The notes below the pieces were generated by a model. That model had not been told where the DNA came from. It made no database searches and saw nothing but the letters and a program-made list of their open reading frames with translations. From RUG695 sp050943135 (GTDB lineage: Bacteria > Planctomycetota > Planctomycetia > Pirellulales > Thermoguttaceae), in contig JBMNOP010000001.1 of assembly GCA_050943135.1 (NCBI GenBank), positions 186,001-250,000 of the forward strand: a stretch of 64,000 nt of DNA, read 5' to 3'. How positions within the stretch are numbered: the first letter of the stretch is position 1; each line of letters opens with the position of its first letter. Of the stretch, positions 8,105-17,589 are shown in pieces. A program made the position numbers and the translations under genes.

Positions 8105-10000
8105 TTATTCGGTTGTCCGCCCGGTGACGGTATCGAACTCGTCGATCGCGGGAATCAACATGGAGATGACCGTAAAGAGATATGCGCCGACTACCGAAAG
8201 GAAGACCCAATGGAACTGTCCCAAAAGGAAACAGGTGATCGCATAGAAGGTCGCCGGGGGAAGAATGAACGCGGCCAGGGCAATGGCATTCGAGGGATTG
8301 CGGAGTCCCAGGCAGAGGTAAAGCCCGACACCCCCGCCGAGCATAAACGCCAAAAACGGTTGAAGCTGTGATTCGAACGAGCCGCTGAATGCCAGCATCA
8401 TCCAAATACAGGTTCCGATCCCGACGAAGAGGAAAAAGATGATCCCCAAACTCGTTGCCAGCGAACTGCGCGTGTTAGTGTATTGCATTCCGACATGGAC
8501 GCCGATCATCGCCGCGAAGAAGTAGAGCACGGCCAGTCCCGTAAAGAGGAAAAATGCGTTGAGCGCGCTCATCCCCCCCAGATACCAAACGTAGCCGCAC
8601 AAGAGGAGCGGCAACAGAATGATCTCGCGCATGTTGTAAAACGTGCCGCCGAGTTTTCCCCAAACGAATTCTTTCGGAGAAATATCGCTGACCAACAGCA
8701 GGACGAACGTTCCCCCGTCGCGTTCGCTGGTCAGAGAGGTTACCGCCTGCGCGTTTACCAGAAGGAGCGAAAGGATAAGGAGGGGAACCAGAGGCCCGGC
8801 GATCTGCATGGCTGTTGGCATAGCACCCCCGGCGAACAGGGAATGGACCGCGCCGAGGCTGATCAAGAAAAGGAGGAAATAGACGAACCGGATGATCAGA
8901 TTTCGCCGTCCGTACGGACTTGTCCGAATCTCACGCCAAAGGATCGGGTTATTCCAGACCGGGCGAACCTTCCCTCCCGCGGCCGAGAGTGCGGGGTCGA
9001 TGCGGACTTTCCCCTTTTTTTCTTCCGCTTCCGCCGAAGCGGCTTTCGGTTCGCTCATCACCAGGTCGGGGTGTTGCGCTTCGAGGGCGAAAAGGTTATC
9101 GGTCAGGTTGTCGTACGGGTTATCGGTCGAACGGGTCTGCGGGCGTTTCGGTAACACGCGGAGCGACTCGTCTTCCGGTAAGGTTTGACGCAGTTCCCGT
9201 GAAGGGTTCCAGATACGTACCCGCGCGATCGCCAGTGTGTTGATCAGGAAGATGAGCGCACCCGAGACGGTTAGATATCCGGCGATCGGACGCAGAAGCG
9301 CACCGAACGACAGCAGGCCGACCGGTTCGGTGTCGGGCCCCATGGCCGAAAAGATCGCTTTCCAGGGACTCATCCATTCGGCGAGCCGTTCGGCCGAAAC
9401 CGAGCCGAATAGCCCCGAACCGGCCAGTTGCCAGACCGCCAGCCAAAGGACGGTGATCAGGACGGTGACCGAGACCGCCTGAAAAGTTTTTTCCCGCCAA
9501 AGCGCGATACACGAGCCGACGCTACCGAAGACGAGTGCGCCGAACAGGATCACGAGCGTCGAGCGGAATATTTGCGGATACGAAATTCCCCCGAAGAGCG
9601 CCAAAAGCATCAGCAGAGGAACCGAAAGAAGAGTAAAGATAAAGACTTCCAGCAGACTTGCCAGCAGTTTGCCGAGCACCAGCTCGCTGTTCGTCATGCG
9701 CGTTAAAAGGAGAAGTAACAGCGTCTTGCGGTCTTTTTCCTGTGCCGTGTTTCCGGCGGCGAGTACCGCCGCGAAGAAGAGGATCATCATCAATTGCAAT
9801 GGGGCGATCAACCGAAACAGTGCCGAACCAAACCGCGAGAAGTCGCCGACGTCGACGATCAGTTGGGTGCCGGTCATAACCAGCCATGCCGTTGCGGTCA
9901 GGAGGAGAAGGAAAATGCCATAGACGGTCCGACCGACGAACGTGCGGATTCGTCGGGGAGAAATCGTGACTTCGCGGGTAAAAACCGGTCCGATAAACAT
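8105..10000 (-). CDS. ABC-2 type transporter permease, duplicated
   Basis: 631 residues, with two ABC-2 permease halves in one chain. Each half opens with a cytosolic GP.F.RE/NP.LWREIRTSP box, followed by about six membrane helices. The first half spans about 1-265 and the second about 350-620. A hydrophilic linker near 290-345 joins them. Both halves contain the family feature E(R/K)DRKT/ERDGGTF..LL between helices. It would form the membrane channel of an ABC exporter working with an ATP-binding subunit. The ATPase gene is not in this window, which is unusual because these genes usually cluster. The second permease gene lies 55 bases upstream in the same direction. Confidence 0.82.
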   Translation of the reverse strand: MFIGPVFTREVTISPRRIRTFVGRTVYGIFLLLLTATAWLVMTGTQLIVDVGDFSRFGSALFRLIAPLQLMMILFFAAVLAAGNTAQEKDRKTLLLLLLTRMTNSELVLGKLLASLLEVFIFTLLSVPLLMLLALFGGISYPQIFRSTLVILFGALVFGSVGSCIALWREKTFQAVSVTVLITVLWLAVWQLAGSGLFGSVSAERLAEWMSPWKAIFSAMGPDTEPVGLLSFGALLRPIAGYLTVSGALIFLINTLAIARVRIWNPSRELRQTLPEDESLRVLPKRPQTRSTDNPYDNLTDNLFALEAQHPDLVMSEPKAASAEAEEKKGKVRIDPALSAAGGKVRPVWNNPILWREIRTSPYGRRNLIIRFVYFLLFLISLGAVHSLFAGGAMPTAMQIAGPLVPLLILSLLLVNAQAVTSLTSERDGGTFVLLLVSDISPKEFVWGKLGGTFYNMREIILLPLLLCGYVWYLGGMSALNAFFLFTGLAVLYFFAAMIGVHVGMQYTNTRSSLATSLGIIFFLFVGIGTCIWMMLAFSGSFESQLQPFLAFMLGGGVGLYLCLGLRNPSNAIALAAFILPPATFYAITCFLLGQFHWVFLSVVGAYLFTVISMLIPAIDEFDTVTGRTTE

Positions 10001-10055
10001 GGCGTCTCCTCGAAAGGTTTAACTTGCCCCTTTCACGCTTGAAATGCCCGCACGG

Positions 10056-11000
10056 TCAGGCCAGGTCGCGATCGTCGAACAGGGTCAGGGAAAGAACGAG
10101 GGCTGTTACCGCGAACAAGAACGAGTAAAGCCCCGTCCACAAAAGGTAGGTGACCGGAATCGCGCGGTCCATTGCAACCGCCGTCTCCATATTGAAGTGG
10201 TCGAGTACCGGTAACACACAGAGCAGGTTGGCGAAGAAGCCGACCAGGGGCATTTGCGCCGCGGCATTCGAAGCGGCGATGATCGGCATGATATGGCCGA
10301 GCGCGTAAAGCGTCAGACAGATCGTCAAATTCGGCAAGAGGGACAGGCGCGTCGAAATGGCGACCGAGATTGCCGCCAACACGAACGTTTCGAAGAAGGC
10401 CAAAATCAGGCCGGGAAGGATTCTGAGAATGTAGGCGAAACATTCGGCCTGTGTCGGAACCTCCCGCGCCAGTTCCCGCGCTTCGTAGACCAGTTTGTAA
10501 CTGACCGAATTGACAAAGAAAAACCCGAGGATGAAAAACAGGAGCGTTACCGCGATCATCACCCCGGCGTATTTTCCGATCACGAACTTGGCACGACCAA
10601 CCGGTTTGGCGAGGATCATCAAGGCGGTTTTCCCCTCGATCTCCTCGGCAATCGACGTGCTCGCCGACCAGATGGCCAGGAAGACGGCCAGGAGTTTCAC
10701 GAGCGTCAGCCCCTGCGAGACGACAATCTTGATATCCTCTCCCAGGGTGTGATACGAGAGGAAGAGGAAGATGAGCAGGCCGAAAATCCCGACCAGAGAA
10801 AGGATCAGAAAGAGCGGCTGCTGAATCGTTTCCTTGGCGGTGACCCAGGCGATCGCACCGACCTTCGGCATGAATACCCGGAAGAGGTAAACGAGGACAC
10901 CGAAGAGAATGAGTCCCGCAATGGCGTAAAGATCGATTTTCGACGACGCCCGGAGCCAGACAGGGATGGCCGCGAAAAGAAGGTTTTCTGCCAGTAACAT
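10056..11000 (-). CDS. ABC-2 type transporter permease
   Basis: 314 residues, with about seven predicted membrane segments. Motif SIAEEIEGKTALMILAKPVGR near 118-140 is the typical cytosolic loop of ABC-2 permeases (as in NatB/GldF-like proteins). An N-terminal helix is followed by AWVTAKETIQQPLF, an amphipathic entry helix. It probably pairs with the duplicated permease just downstream, so the two genes would give three permease modules for one exporter. Substrate is unknown. No ATP-binding cassette gene is visible on either side within the window. Confidence 0.8.
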   Translation of the reverse strand: MLLAENLLFAAIPVWLRASSKIDLYAIAGLILFGVLVYLFRVFMPKVGAIAWVTAKETIQQPLFLILSLVGIFGLLIFLFLSYHTLGEDIKIVVSQGLTLVKLLAVFLAIWSASTSIAEEIEGKTALMILAKPVGRAKFVIGKYAGVMIAVTLLFFILGFFFVNSVSYKLVYEARELAREVPTQAECFAYILRILPGLILAFFETFVLAAISVAISTRLSLLPNLTICLTLYALGHIMPIIAASNAAAQMPLVGFFANLLCVLPVLDHFNMETAVAMDRAIPVTYLLWTGLYSFLFAVTALVLSLTLFDDRDLA

Positions 11001-11198
11001 TTCTGCTCTTTTCTGTCAGTGGTAGGGACGGAAACTGCCCTCGTTTACAGCCCGTGCGGCGGGCATTTGCCCCGGGAACCGCCGAGGCGGCCCGGCACCT
11101 ATTGCACGGGGCAACTCTGCCGGAAGCAGAGAGACCCACATCCGTTATTATAAGGGGAGCAAGAAGTTTTGTCGATAGGGAGAAACGGTCTATTCGAC

Positions 11199-11227
11199 TT
11201 GACCCTAAGAATGAATTGATGTATGAT
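11199..11227 (+). promoter_or_regulatory. Sigma70-like promoter giving a leaderless GNAT mRNA
   Basis: A TTGACC (-35, 11199-11204), 17-base spacer and TATGAT (-10, 11222-11227) arrangement ends 8 bases before the ATG at 11235. Transcription would therefore begin at or next to that start codon, with no room for a Shine-Dalgarno sequence. Confidence 0.5.
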
Positions 11228-11234
11228 TCCGAGC

Positions 11235-12224
11235 ATGCTCGAAGTACGTCATTTTCAAAATAAACTCGTCGGCGATTGGTTGGCTGTCTGGAGAAAGGAG
11301 GCCGCGCGGTTTCCCGACTTTTTGGCTCCGATTTCTCAGAATGTCTTGGAAACACAGATTCTCGGGAACGTCCTTTTCGATCCCGAGGGGCTACTGATTG
11401 CCTACCAAGATAAGACGCCGGTCGGCGTGATTCATGCCGCATTCGGTCCGAATGCCGACCACAGCGATCTTTCGCGGGAGATCGGCATCCTTTACGCGCC
11501 GATTATTCGCGGCGATATCGCTGTCGATCGCACCGAGACGGCCACCGCGCTCATTTCGGCTGCCGAAGCGTACTTCCGCGGGTGGCAGACCCGGTATTAT
11601 TTTGTCGGCGGTTATGCCGAGGCTTCCCCCTTCTATACCGGGCTGTACGGCCGTACAAACCCGAACGGGATCGATTGTTCCGATACCGAAACGCTGGAGG
11701 TTTTACGCCGCATGGGGTATGACCCCTTCCGCGATTCACAGATCTACCGGCTTGTCTGTGCGCCGTTTCGCCCCGCGATCACTCCGAAAATTCAGCGGGT
11801 CGATAACGGCGTTCTCGTCAGTCGGTTCACCCGTTCGACAGAACCAACTTGGTGGAAATCGAACATTTACCGAAACTTCGAATCGGAAGAGTGGAACCTC
11901 TTCCCCCGCAAGGCGATCAACGGTGACCCGATCGGCGGCGTTGTTTTCCGTTCGATGACGATGGGTTCCCCGCTGTGTGGGCCGTTTGAACGACCGGAAT
12001 CGCGTTTTATTCTCGACTATATCGGTGTGGTCGGCTCGAAACTCCGGCGCGGAATCGCTTCGTTTCTGTTAACCGTCGCCCTGGCCGACCTGAGCCGATA
12101 TCGCCCCTCGTTTATTGTCGACACGATCGTTCCAAACGAAAACATCGCTCTGGCGTGTTTTCTGGAGGCAAACCGTTTTGAAAAAGTCGCCGCGGTCACC
12201 TCTTTTTGCAAGTTTGTTTATTAA
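11235..12224 (+). CDS. GNAT-family N-acetyltransferase, tandem domains
   Basis: About 329 residues, with two GNAT-like halves. In the first, QDKTPVGVIHAAFGPN resembles the central beta strands. In the second, FILDYIGVVGSKLRRGIASFLLTVALADL contains the acetyl-CoA pyrophosphate loop pattern V.....RRGIA.FLL, followed by a C-terminal Asn/Phe-rich strand (VPNENIALACFLEANRFEKV). It would acetylate an unknown amine. Two in-frame ATGs exist (11223 and 11235). The second is preferred because the first lies inside the best -10 element, which predicts a transcript starting close to 11235. No ribosome-binding site is seen for either. The gene stands alone, divergent from the permease pair. Confidence 0.75.
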   Translation: MLEVRHFQNKLVGDWLAVWRKEAARFPDFLAPISQNVLETQILGNVLFDPEGLLIAYQDKTPVGVIHAAFGPNADHSDLSREIGILYAPIIRGDIAVDRTETATALISAAEAYFRGWQTRYYFVGGYAEASPFYTGLYGRTNPNGIDCSDTETLEVLRRMGYDPFRDSQIYRLVCAPFRPAITPKIQRVDNGVLVSRFTRSTEPTWWKSNIYRNFESEEWNLFPRKAINGDPIGGVVFRSMTMGSPLCGPFERPESRFILDYIGVVGSKLRRGIASFLLTVALADLSRYRPSFIVDTIVPNENIALACFLEANRFEKVAAVTSFCKFVY

Positions 12225-12424
12225 TTCCCCTTGACTTTTTAACTTCTAAGAAAGAAAATGAACTCGAAAGTTCCGTCTTTCTTTCCAATCGATTGAGATG
12301 TCGTTTCGGGGAATCTCCCCTTATTCCTTTTTCGGACCGACGCGGCGGGAACGTTTGGCTGGCGAGTCTGTATTTCCGACGTTCCGAAGAGTTCGCGTTT
12401 AAAAAATGGAGGGTATAAAGTATT

Positions 12425-13144
12425 ATGGCAACGCGGGAAGAAATCCTGGGAAAAATCCGCAACGCCCAGACGCAAAATCCGCAATCTCCGCCTCTCCCCG
12501 AACCTCCGGCGGTCTGGCCGGTCGAGGGGGGGACGCCCGACGAACTTCTCGAGCGTTTCGAAAAGAGTCTTGCGGCGGTCGCCGGAGAGACAGTCCGCTG
12601 TACCGACCGTGCTTGCGCGGCGGAAAAAATCGCCGAGACACTCAAGTCGATCGAGCCGAACCGCGGCATAAACAATACCGAGAAGAAATTCCGTTGGGGA
12701 GTTCATTCCGGGGAACTGACCGAATCGCTTGCCGACACGGTTCTCCCGCGGCTGGAAGGGGTGGATGCGGTCCTTGTCAAAGCACCTGCCGACCCGGCCG
12801 ATGCCAAACCTGCTGAGCTGGAGTCGATATCGGCGAGCCTGATTCCCGCCGAACTCCTTCTGGCCGACACCGGCAGTGCAGTGGTCCGGTCGACCTCGGT
12901 GTTCGATCGACTGATGAACTATCTTCCCCCCGTCTGTCTCATCGCCGCGAAGAAGTCGCAACTTCGCGAACATCTTCCGCACGCCTGGCCCGAACTCTTG
13001 GCACGGATCGGCTCGGACGGGGAGAAGACCGGCGAATTCCTGCTGATAACCGGCCCGAGCCGCACGGCCGACATCGAAAAGATTTTGGTCCTCGGCGTGC
13101 ACGGGCCGCGCAAGGTGGTTGTGTACCTCATCGAAAACGAATGA
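12425..13144 (+). CDS. lutC: LutC/YkgG-type LUD domain protein
   Basis: 239 residues. Belongs to the LUD family (LutC/YkgG), subunits of lactate-utilisation iron-sulfur oxidoreductases. Diagnostic features are the C-terminal GPSRTADIEKILVLGVHGPR, with a following beta strand VVVYL, and the central ADTGSAVV box. The ATG has GGAGGG at 12408-12413. The lutA and lutB partners that normally accompany this gene are absent here; pyrF follows after 45 bases instead. A lone LutC-like protein may act with partners elsewhere or have another role. The first 30 residues are Pro-rich. Confidence 0.85.
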   Translation: MATREEILGKIRNAQTQNPQSPPLPEPPAVWPVEGGTPDELLERFEKSLAAVAGETVRCTDRACAAEKIAETLKSIEPNRGINNTEKKFRWGVHSGELTESLADTVLPRLEGVDAVLVKAPADPADAKPAELESISASLIPAELLLADTGSAVVRSTSVFDRLMNYLPPVCLIAAKKSQLREHLPHAWPELLARIGSDGEKTGEFLLITGPSRTADIEKILVLGVHGPRKVVVYLIENE

Positions 13145-13189
13145 ACAAGATCAATCAAGAGACCGAAAACAGTTTCCGGAGGATATCGC

Positions 13190-14119
13190 ATGAAATCGTT
13201 TTCCGATCGTCTGACGCAGGCAGTGACCGAAAAGAAATGCCCGGTCTTGGTCGGGCTCGATCCCCGTTGGGAGCAGCTCCCCTCATCGATGACCGAGGGG
13301 ATCGACGAGCCGACCGAGTTTGACGCCGCCGAGACGTATTCGCGCTTCTGTCACGAGGTGATCGACATCGTTGCTCCGCTGGTACCCGCCGTCAAACCAC
13401 AAGCCGCCTTTTTCGAACAGTGCGGCCCCGACGCGATGCGTGCGCTGGTCGGTGTGATTCACTACGCACAAAAGAAGGGGTTGATCGTCATCCTCGACGG
13501 AAAGCGGAACGACATCGGCACAACCGCAGCGGCTTACGCCACCGGTCTGCTCGGGCGCGGCGCTTCCCCCTGGTCGGCCGATGCCTTGACGGTGAGCCCC
13601 TATTTGGGAGACGACAGCATCATGCCGTTTATCGATACGGCGCAGAAGCGTGGGGCGGGAATCTTTGTGTTGGTAAAAACGTCGAATCCCGGTGGAAGGC
13701 TGTTTCAAGACCTGGTGGCCGACGGCAAACCGGTTTACCGTCATGTTGCCGAATGGGTTGAATCGGCATCGCGTGCCACGCTCGGCCCACGGCCCGAGAA
13801 CCCGTATTCGAGTGTCGGGGCCGTGGTCGGTGCGACCTGGCCGAGACAGCTTGCCGAACTGCGTGGGGTGATGAAATCGGCCTGGCTTCTTGTCCCCGGC
13901 TATGGCAGTCAGGGGGGCGCGGCAGCCGACGTGGCAGGCGCATTCGACGAGAACGGGCTCGGTGCGTTGATCAACAACTCGCGTGGCATTATCTTTGCCC
14001 ACCACAAACCGGAATACGCCCGGTTTGGTGACGCCAAGTGGGAGCGTGCCGTTGAGGCCGCCACCCTGGACATGATCGCGGATCTCGCCGCCGACACCAC
14101 GGCGGGGAAACTGCGATAA
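13190..14119 (+). CDS. pyrF: Orotidine 5'-phosphate decarboxylase, type 2
   Basis: 309 residues. Decarboxylates orotidine 5'-phosphate to UMP, the last step of pyrimidine synthesis, in the cytoplasm. The active-site block LDGKRNDIGTTAAAYA contains the Asp/Lys/Asp residues (Asp103, Lys105, Asp108). The length of over 300 residues and the LVPGYGSQGG phosphate-binding loop are typical of the long type 2 group rather than the 230-residue enzyme. GGAGG (13178-13182) precedes the ATG by 7 bases. It probably shares a transcript with the LutC-like gene, and a strong hairpin terminator follows. Confidence 0.95.
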   Translation: MKSFSDRLTQAVTEKKCPVLVGLDPRWEQLPSSMTEGIDEPTEFDAAETYSRFCHEVIDIVAPLVPAVKPQAAFFEQCGPDAMRALVGVIHYAQKKGLIVILDGKRNDIGTTAAAYATGLLGRGASPWSADALTVSPYLGDDSIMPFIDTAQKRGAGIFVLVKTSNPGGRLFQDLVADGKPVYRHVAEWVESASRATLGPRPENPYSSVGAVVGATWPRQLAELRGVMKSAWLLVPGYGSQGGAAADVAGAFDENGLGALINNSRGIIFAHHKPEYARFGDAKWERAVEAATLDMIADLAADTTAGKLR

Positions 14120-14136
14120 GCGACTTTATCTCACAC

Positions 14137-14173
14137 AAAAGCCCCTGTTTCCCGAAAAGGAGCAGGGGCTTTT
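14137..14173. terminator. Bidirectional intrinsic terminator
   Basis: Arms AAAAGCCCCTG (14137-14147) and CAGGGGCTTTT (14163-14173) pair perfectly over 11 bp. A-rich and T-rich ends on both sides serve pyrF on the plus strand and the convergent helicase gene on the minus strand. Confidence 0.9.
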
Positions 14174-14213
14174 AAAATGGCTTTTGCGAGTGGCGGGCTG
14201 GGGCTGTGGGCGA

Positions 14214-17200
14214 TTACCCGAACTTTTCCTTGACCAGGCTTTCCAAGATCCCGTTCTTGGAGGCTTCGGCGGCATCGGCTTGTACGAAGTGGTTCGTTTC
14301 GTTTTTTATCGACTCGTCGAATCCCAAAATATAATTTGTGGCGATCAGATAGATGATACGTGTCGGCGCCATGCCGTAAACCTGATTTTGGAAAATGTGG
14401 CGTATTCTTTCCCGATCGTCCGGTATTGCGGATTTCATTGCCGGACTGTTATAAAGCCGCTTGACGATTTCGGTGATATACAAACCCGATTTCATGTAGA
14501 GGTCGGCGAATGTCTTGTTCGGATCGTCGAAACAGCCGGGATTTTCTTTCTCCAGCAGATCGACCATCATTTTTACCACCCGTTTCGGCGTAAATATCTG
14601 ATTGGTTTTCTGCGGAGGAATATAGTCGAAAATGTCCTCGGTATGGCTTTTGTCGAAGTAGTCTGCCAACTCCTCTTTTTTCCGCAGGAATTCTTTAATC
14701 GAGTCGTTAAAGACGCTCTCGTCGAATAGATTGCCTTCCCAGTGTTCTATCTTGCCGGTTTCCGGGTTTTCCCAGTCGCCGCCGTCACGCAGGAATCGAA
14801 ATTCCTCTTCGCTGATCCCCGTGACTTCCAGAAATACGTCGTCTTCGGTGTAATCGTCGAAATTCGCGAGGGTAAGATTTTCATCACCGTAAGCCATGAT
14901 GAAACTCGGGATCGTCCGCGAGAAACCGCGCAAATGCGCGCGAACCTCGTCTTCGGCATCTCGCTTACGGGTTTGCGCCCGGTTCTTTTCAAGCCGCTCG
15001 ATAAGTTCATCCGGCATTTTTTCCGTTGTCTGCCGAATTTGTTCTCGGGCCGCACTCGTTGTGGCTTCAAGAACGGTTGTCATGCGGTCGCTGAACGCCG
15101 TTTTCGCCTCTTCGATCTGTTCCTCGGTGGCTTCCGGGTCATTCTTCCGACGTTCCAGTTCCGCGAGGGCTATCGATTCCTCTTGTTTGTAATCGGCGGC
15201 GATTTTTTCAAAATCGTGATCGATCGTGCGGTTGAATTCTTTTTCGATCTGCTTTGTAACGCGGCCCTTCGGCGCGTAATCTTCGATTACGGGCCGAACC
15301 CGTTCCCAGACCGCCTCTTTGACATTTTTAGCAATGATTCCCAGACCTTCGGTTATCGTTTTTGTCGAGTCGGAAGCGTCGGCGGCCTCGTTCAAAATAG
15401 TTTCTGCCTGACCTTGAATTGCGGGGACGTCTTGATAGATTTTGTTGGCGAAATATTTTTGCGCTTGACCGATCACGATCTCTTTGGGAACTTCGACCTC
15501 CCCGTTACGATTCAGGTGAATATCTGAGAGATTTTCCAGGGCGGCATTGTTTGCCTTATGTTTATCCTCTCTGGCCGTCTGCAGTTTTTCCACGATTGAC
15601 CGAATCTCTTTCGGCGCCCCGAAGACGTTGCCGATCTTAAAGAGATAATTGCACATAAACCCGGAACGTACCACTTCCCGACACTTGAGTTTTCGCGGAA
15701 TCGAGAGGATCGCCGCTGCATCAAGCTCGATCATCGTTCCCTGATCATCCTCTCCGATCACGGGGAAAAAGTTCAGAAGTCTGCGAATATTCTCTTCTCG
15801 CTTTTCGCTCGTTCCCGAACCGTCGACGGTCTCGGCGCTTAGATTATTGGCGAATTCATCGAAGATGACGAGCGTCCGGGCCGGGTCGAAGTCGAAAATA
15901 TACGAGGTCTCTTTCTGGAAGGTGTTTCCATTCTTGTCGACGAAAAGACATGGGTTCTGAGCGCGAAAAGCTGCCTGCACGTAGAGTGAAGGGCTGTTCA
16001 GATTGCAGAGCATCAAGACACCGCTCCATTCGGGAACGGTAACGCCGACGGTCAACTGACCGACGGTCAAAGTGATTGTTTTTTCGGATTCCGCGATCGC
16101 CTTTTTTACCAGATCGAAGTTCTTTCTTGTTGCCGCGTCCCGGTCTTCGTTGGTACTGCCGTCACCGACGGCTTTTACGACACGGTAATCCTTAAAAACA
16201 TCATCTTCCGCCAAGAGTTTCGCCAAAGCTTCCACGGCGCTGACACGGTTCAGAAACCAGAGCGTGTGAGAGAGCTCTCTCCGCAATTCCGGTGTCGAAA
16301 AAGGGTATTTCTCCTGGGTCGAGAGGGCGTGCAGAAACTTTTTAACCTCTGTTTCGTGAATAAATTTGCCGTTTTCGCCCGTTGCGAAGAATTCGTTCAG
16401 ATCAAAGGCATAATCGGTCGGCTTTTCCGGATCCGGATCGGGGCTTGCCAGACGATCGCGGATCATCTCCGACATCTGATAGGTGTAGAGTGTAAGACGC
16501 GGAAGGGGTTCGTAGGGGTTGTATCCTTCTTCGGCCCAATCGGCTTTCCGCTGTTGTTCGTCGGTATAAGACCAATTATAGATTTGTTCTTCCGAGAATT
16601 TTGCCGAAGCCAGTTGTTTAAAAGGCGTACCGGAAAGATAGAGAGTATGTTTTCGGGAGATGTTATCAAATGCACGCTCGGTAAGTATGGTATCGACACC
16701 TTCCTGCGCTTCGTCGATGATCAAAAGATCGAATTCGGTCCCCTTACGGTGTTCTCCCCGGCAGTTTTTATATCCTTTTGCGATCCACTCGAGTTTGTCG
16801 AGCCTTCCTCCGAAATAGACGGACCCCTTTAGGCCTTGGAGAGACTCGAAGGCGATCATCTTCATATTCCGTTCCGTCATCAGGCGCTCGACGAATGCCT
16901 GGCGGGAGATAACACCCCGTTTTCCCGCCAGAGCGTCTGTGTCCGAAACGAAGGCGTATTTTTCATCTTCCCGCCAGGCAAGGAATTTGAGAAAATCCTC
17001 GGCCCAGGGATTGGCCGTTGAGGGACGGTTGGTTACGATGAGGACCTGGGAAAAGGCCATTTGCACGACCAGGTCGTAAGCCGTGAGTGTCTTGCCGAAT
17101 CGGGGTTTGGCGTTCCAGAGGAACTCTTTTCCTCCGGACTCAAAATAACTTTTTGTGACACGGACAGCTTCGGCCTGTTCATCGCGGAGTTTGTACCGCA

Positions 17201-17588
17201 ACTTCATCACATGGGCGTCAACGGTTCCGCGTGCGGCAAATTCATCGAAATAGTCCCGCGAGGTATTCCTGTCGATTTTGAACCATTCGGTTTTCGATCC
17301 GTTGTGCAATAGGCGCTCAACGGACTTCTCTGTTTCCAGATAGGCATGAAATTCCGTATCTCTAAAATTTTCTCCGGAATTATCGGTATAGCGAGCGATC
17401 TGTTTCCAGAGGAGGTTTGGTCTCAATCCGGCCGTGCGCGTCTGCTGTTTGATACGGTCTTCGGGCCTTTGTTTGGCTGTGTAACCAATTTTGATATAGC
17501 CCTTCAGAGACGAGACGTCCGGTGCGTTGTAGGCGTAAATCATCGGTTCGACTTGTACGAAGGATTGGATTTTGGGTGGTTTGCTCAT
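14214..17588 (-). CDS. R-M helicase subunit: T5orf172 nuclease-like domain, DEAD-type helicase, methylase-like C-terminus
   Basis: 1124 residues. The N-terminus (about 18-60) has YIKIGYTAKQRPEDRIKQQ, typical of T5orf172, a GIY-YIG-related module and the likely nuclease. A helicase core follows, with motif I KPRFGKT at 161-167, motif II IDEAQ at 291-295 and SGTPF afterwards. The region 600-950 has long charged coiled-coil stretches. The C-terminus (about 998-1124) begins IFTPKRVVKMMVDLL and contains a motif-I-like FADLYMKSGLY, as in Eco57I-type adenine methylases, but lacks an NPPY motif. That motif is in the gene immediately upstream, which ends at 17590. The protein is probably the restriction and translocation subunit of a three-gene system. 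Confidence 0.85.
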   Translation of the reverse strand: MSKPPKIQSFVQVEPMIYAYNAPDVSSLKGYIKIGYTAKQRPEDRIKQQTRTAGLRPNLLWKQIARYTDNSGENFRDTEFHAYLETEKSVERLLHNGSKTEWFKIDRNTSRDYFDEFAARGTVDAHVMKLRYKLRDEQAEAVRVTKSYFESGGKEFLWNAKPRFGKTLTAYDLVVQMAFSQVLIVTNRPSTANPWAEDFLKFLAWREDEKYAFVSDTDALAGKRGVISRQAFVERLMTERNMKMIAFESLQGLKGSVYFGGRLDKLEWIAKGYKNCRGEHRKGTEFDLLIIDEAQEGVDTILTERAFDNISRKHTLYLSGTPFKQLASAKFSEEQIYNWSYTDEQQRKADWAEEGYNPYEPLPRLTLYTYQMSEMIRDRLASPDPDPEKPTDYAFDLNEFFATGENGKFIHETEVKKFLHALSTQEKYPFSTPELRRELSHTLWFLNRVSAVEALAKLLAEDDVFKDYRVVKAVGDGSTNEDRDAATRKNFDLVKKAIAESEKTITLTVGQLTVGVTVPEWSGVLMLCNLNSPSLYVQAAFRAQNPCLFVDKNGNTFQKETSYIFDFDPARTLVIFDEFANNLSAETVDGSGTSEKREENIRRLLNFFPVIGEDDQGTMIELDAAAILSIPRKLKCREVVRSGFMCNYLFKIGNVFGAPKEIRSIVEKLQTAREDKHKANNAALENLSDIHLNRNGEVEVPKEIVIGQAQKYFANKIYQDVPAIQGQAETILNEAADASDSTKTITEGLGIIAKNVKEAVWERVRPVIEDYAPKGRVTKQIEKEFNRTIDHDFEKIAADYKQEESIALAELERRKNDPEATEEQIEEAKTAFSDRMTTVLEATTSAAREQIRQTTEKMPDELIERLEKNRAQTRKRDAEDEVRAHLRGFSRTIPSFIMAYGDENLTLANFDDYTEDDVFLEVTGISEEEFRFLRDGGDWENPETGKIEHWEGNLFDESVFNDSIKEFLRKKEELADYFDKSHTEDIFDYIPPQKTNQIFTPKRVVKMMVDLLEKENPGCFDDPNKTFADLYMKSGLYITEIVKRLYNSPAMKSAIPDDRERIRHIFQNQVYGMAPTRIIYLIATNYILGFDESIKNETNHFVQADAAEASKNGILESLVKEKFG

Positions 17589-17589
17589 G

